Numbered from the stretch's first letter, positions 34,391 to 43,301 are shown. The stretch is DNA of 64,000 nt from Polynucleobacter rarus (GCF_003072505.1 NZ_NTGB01000001.1:446820-510819), one strand, 5' to 3'. Notes: generated by a model not told the origin, from the letters alone. Program-made: numbers and translations.

Positions 34391-36274
34391 ATGAAAGTAT
34401 TTTTTCAGTTTACGGCGAGTCTGATTGTTGCGACTACGCTCTTCCTTGGTGGCTTGGTAGCAGTCTTGCCAGGAGTGCAAGCAAAAAGTGAGCCAAACTC
34501 GCCGGTAAGCATTGAGCGATATATTATTAAAACGCATGTCTATGCAGATGGTAGTGATGTAGAAACCCGAGAAATCACCAAACTTATTCGCTCTCAGATT
34601 GCAATCGATACCGCTGCCCAAGCGGATATTTCTTTTAATAGCACCTTACAAAAGGTGGAGGTACTCGAAGCCTATACAACTTCAAGTTCGGGTCAGAAAA
34701 TACCTGTAGCAAGCAATGCGATTCGAGAAGTGGATGACGATATTTCTGGGGGAGCTCAACAATTTTCAGATCAAAAGCATCGCATCATCATTTTCCCGAA
34801 TGTTACCCCTGGGGCTAGAGTTACTTACAAAGTAAAAATCACTTCTCACACGCCTTTATTTGCTAAAAACTATCAGAAAGGAGTGTATTTTTCTCCGAGT
34901 TTAGAGATCCAACAGTTTGAATGGCATTTCTCTCATGATCCCCGTTTGATGATTAAAGTCGACGCTAAAAAAATACCGGGCGGACGACAAGCAGATGGTC
35001 CCAATGGGGAAAAGCAATATAAGTTTCATTATCAACATTTAAGAACGATCCCTAAAATCAATGGTGAGGTGGATTATGCCGATCATAGTCCTCATCTCAT
35101 TTTTTCTAGCTTTAAATCGCCGCTTGAGATTGGTAAATATTACGAGAACTCGATTCAATCTAAGCTAGTAGTTACCAAAAAGGTAACAGAGCTTGCCCAA
35201 AAAATCACTAAAGGGATTGATGATCCCCAGTCTCAAGCAATCGCACTTTATCAATGGGTATCTTTAAATATTCGGTACGTAGCGATCTTTTTAGGCGACG
35301 GTGGGATTGTGCCAAATGATGCCGATACAATCATTGATCGTCGGTATGGCGATTGTAAAGACCATGATTTGCTCTTGCGAGCATTGCTACTTGCTAAAGG
35401 TATTCCCTCAAGTTCCGCCTTAATTAATTCTGAATCTTCCTATCGGGTTGGTAAACTTGGCACGATTTACCCGTTTAATCATGTGATAACGTATCTGCCA
35501 AAGTGGGAGCAGTTTGTTGACTCCACTCTGGAAATTGCACCTTACGGCGTATTAGATTTTGCTGAGATGGATAAACCGGTAGTTTTAACTGCAATAGGCA
35601 AGATGGGGAGAACCCCAAAGCCCTCTGATCAAAATAATGGTTTCGTCTCAAAGGCTTACTTTCAAGTTGATGAACGGGGAGGAATTTATGGTAAATCCTT
35701 GATCAACTATATGGGCTCTGAAGAATTTGAAGCAAGATCGAATTTCTATACTTTTAGAAGAAGTGATGACAACCTTGAAGAAAAGAAATACCTTTCCTCT
35801 TATCGACAAACAGGTAATGGTTCCTTTAGTCCTTCAAATAGCCGTGATCTCAATACTCCTTTTAGTTTAGAGTCTAAATTTTATCTAGATCCGATTGTTA
35901 ACATGCCAGGACCTGGCGCTATGACTGTACCGATTGGTTTGTCATCGGGATACTTAGCGGATATTCCTTTTAACCAAATTACTGATGCTTACCATTTTCC
36001 TTACCGATGTTTTTCTGGCACCTTCTTAGAGATAAGTGAGATTCATTTTCCGAAAAAAGTAAAAGTGATTAAGTTACCCACTGGAGCCGATTACGCTGAA
36101 TATGGGGCATTATATGTATCCACCTATACTTTGGAAGACAATGTGGTGACGGTTAGCCGAATTCTGAAACTCAACCAAAAAAGTGCAGTTTGCCCCGCAG
36201 GTCCTAACAAGCGTGCAAAAAGAATCCATCAGGTCGTTCGTCGGGATATGTTGGCGCAAATCATGTATGAGTAA
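34391..36274 (+). CDS. DUF3857 and transglutaminase-like domain protein
   Basis: 627 residues with an N-terminal signal peptide (to about residue 30). A DUF3857 domain occupies about 45-230, a transglutaminase-like domain about 265-420 and a beta-rich C-terminal part the remainder. The papain-like triad is visible: C322 in RYGDCKDHD, the histidine in FNHVITYLP and the aspartate in FVDSTLE. Such secreted proteins are thought to process peptides or cross-link substrates in the envelope, but the role is unproven. Its 3' end is partly duplicated at 37256-37411. Confidence 0.88.
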   Translation: MKVFFQFTASLIVATTLFLGGLVAVLPGVQAKSEPNSPVSIERYIIKTHVYADGSDVETREITKLIRSQIAIDTAAQADISFNSTLQKVEVLEAYTTSSSGQKIPVASNAIREVDDDISGGAQQFSDQKHRIIIFPNVTPGARVTYKVKITSHTPLFAKNYQKGVYFSPSLEIQQFEWHFSHDPRLMIKVDAKKIPGGRQADGPNGEKQYKFHYQHLRTIPKINGEVDYADHSPHLIFSSFKSPLEIGKYYENSIQSKLVVTKKVTELAQKITKGIDDPQSQAIALYQWVSLNIRYVAIFLGDGGIVPNDADTIIDRRYGDCKDHDLLLRALLLAKGIPSSSALINSESSYRVGKLGTIYPFNHVITYLPKWEQFVDSTLEIAPYGVLDFAEMDKPVVLTAIGKMGRTPKPSDQNNGFVSKAYFQVDERGGIYGKSLINYMGSEEFEARSNFYTFRRSDDNLEEKKYLSSYRQTGNGSFSPSNSRDLNTPFSLESKFYLDPIVNMPGPGAMTVPIGLSSGYLADIPFNQITDAYHFPYRCFSGTFLEISEIHFPKKVKVIKLPTGADYAEYGALYVSTYTLEDNVVTVSRILKLNQKSAVCPAGPNKRAKRIHQVVRRDMLAQIMYE

Positions 36275-36452
36275 ACTTCGAATCAACAGTCTTCATCACT
36301 AAAATAAGCAATAAAAAAATCAATAAAAAAATCAATATTGCAAATTGAAATTCTTGAAGATTTTTCTTAAATTGTCTTATCACCTAAACCAAGGGTATCG
36401 TAAGTAGATTATTATTGTATAAAGTTAAATAATCAAAAAAAAGGAGATCAAT

Positions 36453-37255
36453 ATGAATAATCAAGATAATATTTCACGTCGCAATGCTATTAAACTTGGG
36501 CTTGGAACAGCTGCTGCAACCATGGTATCCGGCAGTGTATCAGCAGCAAATCCAACTGACCAAAAATCCATGTTTACAGTTCCCCAAGTATTTATTCCGA
36601 TTGCGGATCAAAAAGAACAATTTCCAGTTCGCAGAATTTACTGTATCGGTAGAAATTATGCGGCACATGCTATTGAAATGGGCTCTGACCCAACGCGTGA
36701 ACCACCATTTTTCTTCCAAAAGCCAACAGACGCGATTCAGTATGTAGCTCCTAATACCGTTGCTGATCATCCTTATCCAACGCTGACCAAAATTATCACT
36801 ATGAAGTTGAATTAGTTGCTGCAATTCATATTGGTGGTAAAGACATTAAACTCGAAAACGCTCTTGATCATGTTTGGGGTTATGCACTTGGATTAGATAT
36901 GACGAGAAGAGATTTACAACGCGGTATGGGCGATCAAAAGAAGCCATGGGAAATTGGCAAATCCTTCGATCATTCAGCACCAATTGGACCATTGTTTCCA
37001 GTATCAAAAGTAGGACATTTTAAAGAAGGCAATATTCAGTTGTCGGTCAATGGAGTTGTGAAGCAAAAAGCGGATTTAAAGCAAATGATTTGGTCTGTAG
37101 CAGAACAGATTGTCAAACTTTCAGAAGCGAATGAATTATTCCCTGGCGATATTATTTATTCAGGAACTCCAGAAAATGTGGGACCTGTGGTGCGAGGTGA
37201 CGTAATTCGTTGCCAGATCCAGAAATTGCCAGACCTTGTCATGAAGATTGTTTAA
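36453..37255 (+). pseudogene. Tat-secreted fumarylacetoacetate hydrolase family gene, frameshifted
   Basis: The opening SRRNAIKLGLGTAAATMVSG is a twin-arginine signal. The next part, VRRIYCIGRNYAAHAIEMGSDPTREPPFFFQKP, is a normal FAH domain start. After PYPTLTKIITMKLN the frame stops at 36815. The following FAH residues (HYEVELVAAI, then GGKDIKLENALDHVWGY and TRRDLQ) are in another frame. A one-base change near 36778-36790 therefore splits the gene. The rest (to ...GDIIYSGTPENVGPVVRGD and stop 37253-37255) is intact. Assembly error is possible, since no long homopolymer is at the break. Metal-dependent hydrolase/isomerase family; the substrate is unknown. An AAGGAGA ribosome binding site is present. 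Confidence 0.85.
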
Positions 37256-37411
37256 GTATCAACCTACACTTTAAAAGACAATATCAGCTCAGTTAGTCGA
37301 ACTCTGAAACTGAATCAGAAAAGTCCTGTTTGTCCCGCTGGACTGAATAACTGAGCAAAACGAATCCATCAGGTGGTTCGTAAGGATCTTCTGGTGCAGA
37401 TCATCGATGAA
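37256..37411 (+). pseudogene. duplicated 3' end of the DUF3857 gene
   Basis: Directly after the FAH stop, the sequence repeats about 155 bases of the end of the DUF3857 gene (compare 36116-36273) with many differences. Codons read VSTYTLKDN, VSRTLKLNQKSPVCPAGLNN, then a stop and AKRIHQVVRKDLLVQI. It lacks a start and is non-functional. It shows that the FAH gene sits between two copies of the same gene end. The next 190 bases (37412-37601) show nothing further. Confidence 0.8.
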
Positions 37412-37601
37412 TGTTTCTTAAAAGGCGATCTTGATTCTGAATGAGAATGCTCAACTCAGGATTACTCACTAATTCATTGTTGTTTCCAACTGGCTTGGAA
37501 AATAAAGTTCTAAGCACATCCCTTTCAATTGAGAACGGTATAAAAGTCGCTATTTAACTGATTGATTTTAATAAGTTAAATTATTAATAAGCCTAAAATT
37601 T

Positions 37602-37641
37602 ATAGCTATATTAAAAAGTCGCGACTTTTTAATATAGCTAT
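37602..37641. repeat. 40-bp perfect palindrome over the DUF4143 ATPase start
   Basis: The two 20-base arms are exact inverted copies (centre AAGTCG|CGACTT at 37621/37622). The ATG at 37640 begins within the last two bases. Such a long perfect palindrome is a strong candidate for a dimeric operator, or an mRNA hairpin covering the start. A shorter related sequence, AAAAGTCGCTATTTAA, is at about 37543-37558. Confidence 0.9.
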
Positions 37642-38788
37642 GTATAATAGTCAAATGCAGAGATATTTAGAGCAAATTGTCTTCAAAGATATTAAGAGAA
37701 AACTCGTTATTTTGACCGGTCCTAGACAGGTGGGTAAGACTTTTATGAGTCGACAATTAATGTCTTATTACCAAAATCCACTTTATCTAAACTGGGATAT
37801 ACCGGAGCATCGAGTTCGCCTGCAAAAGCAAGACTGGTATGACTTACATGATTTGGTCGTTATGGATGAAATCCATAAGATGGCCCATTGGAAGCAGTGG
37901 TTAAAAGGTGTGACAGATGCTAAAGCACCGGGGACGTCTCTACTCGTTACTGGCAGTGCACGCATGGAAACTTTTCGGCAAGCAGGAGAGTCCTTAGCTG
38001 GACGGTATTTTGCTTATAAGATGCATCCTATTTCTGTCAAAGAGCTTTGTGCCAATACTTCTAAAAGTCCTAGTGAAGCACTAGATCATCTGCTCGAGCG
38101 GGGAGGGTTTCCAGAGCCCTGTTTGGTAGAGGAAATCCTAGAAGTGAATAAGTGGCGATTGGAGTATTCCAAAGATCTATTACGAGAAGACATCTTAGAG
38201 TTTTCTAGGCTGCAAGAACTCAATACGATGAAGATCTTCATTGAAATTCTTCGCAGCCGTGTCGGCTCTCTTTTATCTCTGGCATCAATTGCGCGTGATA
38301 TTGGTTGCTCACCCATCACACTCAGTAAGTATTTAGATATTCTTAAAGCACTATTTGTGGTTTTTACTATTCACCCATGGACTGATAATGTTGGTAGGTC
38401 TTTGTTGAAAACACCTAAGGTTTATTTTTTCGATCAAGGACTCGTCAAAGGGGATGAGGGGGCTCGTTTAGAAAATGCGGTAGCTTACATGCTATTGAAA
38501 CACGCCGACTTTATCCGAGACACACAAGGGATAGAAACAGGCTTGCATTATTTGCGAACAAAGGACGGCGAAGAAATTGATTTTGCAATATCTCAAGACA
38601 ATCAACTAACGGATTTGATTGAGGTGAAATGCAGCGACAATAAGCCACACGCAACCTTGATTCGGTTTGCTGAAAAGTTTCCAAAGGCAAATGCAATACA
38701 ACTGGTTTACAACTTGAGATATCCGCAGAAAACGCGTGGAATACTGATTGAGGATATGGCCAAGTATTTATCTGAATTACAGGCTTAG
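37640..38788 (+). CDS. AAA ATPase with DUF4143 domain
   Basis: 382 residues. The Walker A motif GPRQVGKT is at 27-34 and Walker B LVVMDEIHK near 71-79. An arginine/sensor-type segment VTGSARMETFR is near 108. A winged-helix-like part and the C-terminal DUF4143 region contain a restriction-nuclease-like core (KDGEEIDFAISQ, then LIEVKCSDN), with D-x-x and E-x-K residues. These proteins are common in accessory DNA and their function is unsettled. The start codon overlaps the palindrome at 37602-37641 and no clear Shine-Dalgarno lies outside it. Confidence 0.9.
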   Translation: MYNSQMQRYLEQIVFKDIKRKLVILTGPRQVGKTFMSRQLMSYYQNPLYLNWDIPEHRVRLQKQDWYDLHDLVVMDEIHKMAHWKQWLKGVTDAKAPGTSLLVTGSARMETFRQAGESLAGRYFAYKMHPISVKELCANTSKSPSEALDHLLERGGFPEPCLVEEILEVNKWRLEYSKDLLREDILEFSRLQELNTMKIFIEILRSRVGSLLSLASIARDIGCSPITLSKYLDILKALFVVFTIHPWTDNVGRSLLKTPKVYFFDQGLVKGDEGARLENAVAYMLLKHADFIRDTQGIETGLHYLRTKDGEEIDFAISQDNQLTDLIEVKCSDNKPHATLIRFAEKFPKANAIQLVYNLRYPQKTRGILIEDMAKYLSELQA

Positions 38789-38921
38789 ATCGATCAAGTA
38801 GTATTTAGCCTTAATTAAAGCTGAGGGAAGAATAACTATTCCAGATATTGGATATCTCCCTAAAGCTGTCTTAAACATCAAGGCTAAATTGATTGCTTGT
38901 CTATTTCTGTAGATTCCTAGG

Positions 38922-39404
38922 TCAAGAAAACAACATGTTTCCCGTATCGCCAATTGTTGTAAAACGAGGAATAAGATGAAAATGTGGAGCTAGATAGAAG
39001 CGAATATTAACTTCCGTCCCATCGTAATCAAATTCAATAGCGTGGTTCTCTAGATGAAATGTTTGGTGGTTTTTAATAAAGTCAATTGCAGTTAAAAAAA
39101 GTAGCTTTTGTAATTTGATATCCATCTTAATTGGCGTCTCCCTGTCATTGTTATAAGCCATGAAAGAAATCACGCCAGGATGAATTTCGTGCAAGTTTAA
39201 AATACCGACCTCATGATTGATGCCTCTGAAGTCTTGACAGTTGTGGGTTACTAAAACCCAATCATTGTCTACAGCAAATTTAGCAATTTCGTAATCTTTA
39301 GCACCGACTAAGCCTTTGTCGTATACAGAAGCGGCCTCAGGACCAAAATTGTTAGCAATGATTACTAGATCATCTGTAAAGCATTCATCAATTAAAAATT
39401 TCAT
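38922..39404 (-). CDS. PIN-like (DUF5615-type) toxin-like protein
   Basis: 160 residues from the ATG at 39404 (MKFLIDECFTDDLV...). The first 13 codons of the longer frame are not conserved. Acidic residues in LIDECF, GAKDYEIAKFAVDNDWVLVTHNCQDF fit the Mut7-C/PIN-like nuclease fold of DUF5615. Those proteins pair with DUF433 antitoxins, as here, with a four-base overlap. The C-terminal extension (about 110-160) is longer than usual. Confidence 0.75.
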   Translation of the reverse strand: MKFLIDECFTDDLVIIANNFGPEAASVYDKGLVGAKDYEIAKFAVDNDWVLVTHNCQDFRGINHEVGILNLHEIHPGVISFMAYNNDRETPIKMDIKLQKLLFLTAIDFIKNHQTFHLENHAIEFDYDGTEVNIRFYLAPHFHLIPRFTTIGDTGNMLFS

Positions 39405-40054
39405 AACTTGAGTCCCCGAGTAGTTGATAGTAAAACTTTCCATTGAGGTTTTAATTCTGAAAGTCTTTTAGGGCGACCGTTAAATGGGTTGAGGTCGGTC
39501 CAAATGATTGCCGCCTGAATCAAATCGTCACTTTGAATAGATGGGAATTTTTCTCTGATTTGGGCAACTGATAAGCCTTCCTTTGCCCAAAATGAAATAA
39601 AAAATGCCGGGATGCGCGTGCCAATCACTACCGGCTCACCATGCATGACATCTGGAGATGTGACAATTTTCTGGAGACATTCAAATCGCTCTCTGACAGG
39701 GATTGCCATTTTACCCATGTCAATCATGATGTCATCAACAGTAATTCGCCAGAAATCATCATTCTTTGTTTCTGTTTTAAAAACTACAGGATCTTCCACC
39801 TTCGATAGGTTAGGCGTTCTCTGTAGAAATTGCTTAAGGACCTTAATCCGAAATCCTTTTTTATAGTTGGATCCTTTTTGGTAGTAAAAGCTTGCTAAGA
39901 CACAAGCGGCGAGACTAAAGGTTAGTCCCTTGTCTTTATTAAAAAAATCTTTAGGTAGAAATGCTTCTTCAACGATACGGTTGGCTTGAAGCTCAGTAAT
40001 ATTTGCAATGTACGCAGCCTCAGCTAGCTTTGCATTAAATCTAGAGTTTGTCAT
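39401..40054 (-). CDS. DUF433-containing antitoxin-like protein
   Basis: 217 residues, longer than the usual about 75-residue DUF433 antitoxins. The DUF433 part is at the C-terminus (about 130-190: SPDVMHGEPVVIGTRIPA, FFISFWAKEGLSVAQI and FPSIQSDDLIQAAI). The N-terminal about 125 residues could be a separate helical domain with no name that I can give (AEAAYIANITELQANRIVEEAF). It overlaps the next gene by four bases. Together they form a plausible toxin-antitoxin module. Confidence 0.75.
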   Translation of the reverse strand: MTNSRFNAKLAEAAYIANITELQANRIVEEAFLPKDFFNKDKGLTFSLAACVLASFYYQKGSNYKKGFRIKVLKQFLQRTPNLSKVEDPVVFKTETKNDDFWRITVDDIMIDMGKMAIPVRERFECLQKIVTSPDVMHGEPVVIGTRIPAFFISFWAKEGLSVAQIREKFPSIQSDDLIQAAIIWTDLNPFNGRPKRLSELKPQWKVLLSTTRGLKL

Positions 40055-40298
40055 TCATTGATTCCTTATAAAAGTAATTGATCAATCGGTGTTGGAGAGA
40101 TGGGTGGAGTTTTACTTTTTTGCATTGCCTTAAGTGCTCAAGTCTTAAGTTGAACTGGTCCCAAGTAGGGAAATACTTTTGAAGACTCAGAAGGATGGTT
40201 GATATTAAAAATTGATTCATTCATTCAATCGTAATTGAAGACATGAATAGACTTAAAAATTAATCCATAAAGGAAATAAGTTTTTAATGACTTAACGA

Positions 40299-41330
40299 TT
40301 ATTCAAAAAGAATGAGATATTTTTGGTTGATGGGTTCGTATTGTTTTTGCATGACCCATGCATTGGAATTAGCAATAGCTGCATTGTGGTAAGCCCAACT
40401 TGCAATCCTTTTATTACATTCCAAGTCTGATAAAAATCCTAAATGATGAATGTCATTATTTCTTTGAACATTAGTTGCTGCGTTGAACATCCAATTTTCA
40501 AGATGAGCTATACCAGCCAGCATATCTGACTTACTTCGATTGCAAGATGGACAGGTAAGTACTAAATTCTCAGCAATGTTTCTAGAATATTTTTTCCAAG
40601 GAATAAAGTGATCGACATCAGCTTTTGAATTCTGTGAGATATTTCTAGAGCAATAGAAGCATCTACCATCTTGGTAGTCCATTAGAAGAGGTCTCAATTG
40701 AATGAGGGTATCTCTTGAAGCACCAAATAAAAATGACTCTAAATCAGAATCTGAATTTAAAATTTGTTGATTTTTAGCATTAGTTTTGAGATGCGTCATC
40801 CAGCCATTTTTTGCATATTGAATAATGTATTCGCTGAATTTTCGAAGACAAAGGTGTGCCTCTTTGGAAAGGGTAAGACTCTTATTGTTTGAATACTTAT
40901 AGATGAATTGATTCTCATCTTCTTGAAGGTAAAAGATCGGATTCTGCCAAATAGTTGAAACAATGGAGTTTAATTTTCTTGTCCAAATAGAATGTGCTGT
41001 TACATCGGAAAACCTTTCTAAGCCAGTTGCCCTTTGAACATCTAACAGGATTGAAATAATTTTTGCTTGAGTACCATTATTTTGGTTTAGTACTCCAACA
41101 TTTTTTCCACTTGAGTATTCTTTTATTTGAGGCCAATAAAGTTCTGAAAAGCGGGTCGCAATCCTATTACTTGGTATGGTTAATTCTTTTTCTTTATCAT
41201 TACCAAGTTCAATGGCGAGATTTGTTAAGGTAATTAATAAGGCGTATTTATAGGTTGCACTAAATGAACTGTCTTCAAAGAGGGTTTGAATTTTTTGTAG
41301 AAATTCGATTTGAGATTCAGCGCTGACCAT
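40299..41330 (-). CDS. HNH endonuclease
   Basis: 343 residues. The C-terminal HNH domain is intact: zinc-type CFYC near 229, DVDHFIPWKKYSRN near 243 and NLVLTCPSCNRSKSD near 257. The N-terminal about 210 residues are helical with no named motif. It follows the HIT gene after 10 bases and is likely cotranscribed. HIT/HNH pairs occur in defence-related regions, but the biochemical target is unknown. The 244-base stretch 40055-40298 shows no other gene. Confidence 0.88.
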   Translation of the reverse strand: MVSAESQIEFLQKIQTLFEDSSFSATYKYALLITLTNLAIELGNDKEKELTIPSNRIATRFSELYWPQIKEYSSGKNVGVLNQNNGTQAKIISILLDVQRATGLERFSDVTAHSIWTRKLNSIVSTIWQNPIFYLQEDENQFIYKYSNNKSLTLSKEAHLCLRKFSEYIIQYAKNGWMTHLKTNAKNQQILNSDSDLESFLFGASRDTLIQLRPLLMDYQDGRCFYCSRNISQNSKADVDHFIPWKKYSRNIAENLVLTCPSCNRSKSDMLAGIAHLENWMFNAATNVQRNNDIHHLGFLSDLECNKRIASWAYHNAAIANSNAWVMQKQYEPINQKYLILFE

Positions 41331-41340
41331 TTTTAATTGA

Positions 41341-41721
41341 TTAATCCCAGTACTTTGCTTTTTCAGGAATAATCCATCTCACGCCACCTCTAGGATCGGT
41401 CTGATCATTTGTATATCTCGGGATTAGATGCATATGAAGATGTGGGACGGTTTGACCAGCTGATGGTCCATCATTGATGCCGATATTAAAACCATCTGGC
41501 TGAAATTCTGTATCAATCGTTTCTTTTGCATTGTCTAGCAAAGTTAGAAGAGCATCTCTTTCGACTTTAGTAATTTCAAAGAAAGAGCCTATATGTCTTT
41601 TTGGAATAATGAGAGTATGACCAGAGGAGATAGGAAATCCATCGCGAATGACGAAGCCAAATTCATTGGAATCAATGATTCGTTCAGGAGGTAACTTACA
41701 GAAAGGGCATTCTTTAGTCAT
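41341..41721 (-). CDS. HIT-family nucleotide hydrolase/transferase
   Basis: 126 residues. The histidine triad reads HLHMHLIPR (H94, H96, H98). CPFCKLPPERII at the N-terminus resembles the zinc site of Fhit/HinT relatives in bacteria. Members cut phosphoramidates, dinucleoside polyphosphates or adenylated compounds. The neighbouring HNH gene suggests a paired accessory function rather than housekeeping. Confidence 0.9.
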   Translation of the reverse strand: MTKECPFCKLPPERIIDSNEFGFVIRDGFPISSGHTLIIPKRHIGSFFEITKVERDALLTLLDNAKETIDTEFQPDGFNIGINDGPSAGQTVPHLHMHLIPRYTNDQTDPRGGVRWIIPEKAKYWD

Positions 41722-41893
41722 TAGGTACTAAATCTCGTCTCAAATTAGAAAGCAGCTTTTTATTGATTCTATTACTTTTGTTACTTTATCAAATCAAAAG
41801 ATCAAATTATGAGCGAGGAGATGCCGTTTGGGGCTTATCTAGTTATTCGCTTTGCTAAGCGTAAATAGACGCAAGTATCTAATAAAACAACCA

Positions 41894-43021
41894 TTATTTG
41901 CCTATTAGTTCTTGATGTAAGGTTGTTGCATCTCCAATAGATATATCCAATATTTGTTGTAGGTATCCTAATCCGGTACCTTTTTCTAATATTATTTTTT
42001 TTAGGGCATCAAAAAATGAGCTTTGAAAGATTTTATGTGATGTATCCATGTAAGTTTTGGGCTCAGGTGGCATTGGATTAAATAGAAGATGACTAACCAA
42101 TTGCCCGCGACTCATGCAGCGAGTGGCATGGATGGATTTGGAGTCCACCTTAAGTTCGGTGAGATTGAATGCTTTAGCATAGCCACAAACTTGCAGAAAA
42201 ACACTGTGCAATGAAATCTGATATTCATGTGCATATTCTTGCAAGACTTTAATTTGACTTGATGATGTTGGTTTAGTGATGGCCTTCAAATAAGCTTGTT
42301 CAGCTAACTCTCTCGGAAATAATAAGGCACCTGCGAAAGCATCCGCATAATCCTCACCCTCATTAGTACCGGCTAATTCTGGAGTAAAGACATGCGCTAA
42401 CTCGTGCGCCATCCAGAATTTAAAATCCTCAATATACGTATCAAGATTCAGGAATACGAAAGTGATCTTCTCCGATTTAAGCAAAATGTGTAAAGCATTT
42501 TCATGCTTCGATTTATTGCCCCACATCACCGGCACAATCACCGCATCATTATTTGAGAACTCCTTAATCAGTTGGTTATAACTGACGACTGAACAAGGTT
42601 TGATTCCTAACTTTTCTCGAACGCTTGCTACTGTATTTTGTAAATCAAAGTACTTCAGTGAAGGGGTATTAATTTTGGTGCGTAAAGATTTCAAGGGATA
42701 TAAATAGGGCACTAAGGGACGTAATAAAGCACCCGTGAGTTGAGCGCGCTCTATATGGTCTTGGGTAGTTTTGGTGCCGGCGCGTTTGCGAAAAGCGACC
42801 ACGGGAAGCTCAACATTCGGTGTATGTACCAAATCTGAAAATGGTAAAGAAAGGGTAAGGGAGAGTTTTAACAGCTTATCGGGTCTTGGAAAATCAACTC
42901 CCTTTAACCAGTTAGTAACTGCTTGAGAGCTGACGTTCAATTCTTTAGAAAGGCGCTTCTGATCCCAACCTTTAGATGCTAAGACGGACTTCACTGATTC
43001 AGTGTTGATGATTTGTTTCAT
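41894..43021 (-). CDS. XRE-ImmA/IrrE metallopeptidase regulator
   Basis: 375 residues. An XRE helix-turn-helix (about 14-45, with SSQAVTNWLKGVDFPRPDKLL) is joined to an ImmA/IrrE peptidase. Its zinc motif is HELAH in FWMAHELAHVF (near 211), with the third ligand in EDYADAFAGALLFP. Such proteins cleave partner repressors in response to stress or phage. No separate repressor gene is adjacent, so it may cut itself or a distant target. No clear Shine-Dalgarno is present. Tandem AAACTTGATT repeats lie 20-39 bases upstream. Confidence 0.88.
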   Translation of the reverse strand: MKQIINTESVKSVLASKGWDQKRLSKELNVSSQAVTNWLKGVDFPRPDKLLKLSLTLSLPFSDLVHTPNVELPVVAFRKRAGTKTTQDHIERAQLTGALLRPLVPYLYPLKSLRTKINTPSLKYFDLQNTVASVREKLGIKPCSVVSYNQLIKEFSNNDAVIVPVMWGNKSKHENALHILLKSEKITFVFLNLDTYIEDFKFWMAHELAHVFTPELAGTNEGEDYADAFAGALLFPRELAEQAYLKAITKPTSSSQIKVLQEYAHEYQISLHSVFLQVCGYAKAFNLTELKVDSKSIHATRCMSRGQLVSHLLFNPMPPEPKTYMDTSHKIFQSSFFDALKKIILEKGTGLGYLQQILDISIGDATTLHQELIGK

Positions 43022-43040
43022 CTTTATATTTTATTTTCAA

Positions 43041-43060
43041 AATCAAGTTTAATCAAGTTT
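43041..43060. promoter_or_regulatory. tandem 10-bp repeat upstream of the XRE-ImmA gene
   Basis: AATCAAGTTT occurs twice back to back. On the minus strand this is AAACTTGATT repeated, directly upstream of the XRE-ImmA start. A TTGATT to TAAAAT pair with 17 bases between them would put the transcript start at or very near the ATG, which suggests a leaderless mRNA. Confidence 0.35.
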
Positions 43061-43217
43061 TATCTGAACATGAATCCCTGTTCTTCTTAGGATTTGTTGG
43101 ATATGGATGAAGCTTTAAATGAAGAAGCGCCTCAAATTCAAGGAATATCACGAAAATTCGTTAAACTATCAAGATTGTGTTTGCCAAGGCTCTAAAATAG
43201 TGGTCTTGAGCAACATG

Positions 43218-43266
43218 GCGCGCAGAACCTCAAAGCTAATAGTCTCAGAGTAAATCGCGCTTTTTT
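43218..43266 (+). promoter_or_regulatory. attenuator-like hairpin in the thrS leader
   Basis: GCGCG (43218-43222) can pair with CGCGC (43256-43260), and TTTTTT follows at 43261-43266. Nothing else on the plus strand upstream needs a terminator, since the neighbouring gene is transcribed away. It therefore probably regulates thrS. The stem is short and only the GC part is strong. Confidence 0.45.
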
Positions 43267-43301
43267 ATTGCAAGTGCTCGTCAATCAATAGTGGAGTAAT
43301 A

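Noticed and set aside
36309-36336. CAATAAAAAAAT repeated twice
   Set aside because: Low-complexity AT-rich repeat with no evident function.
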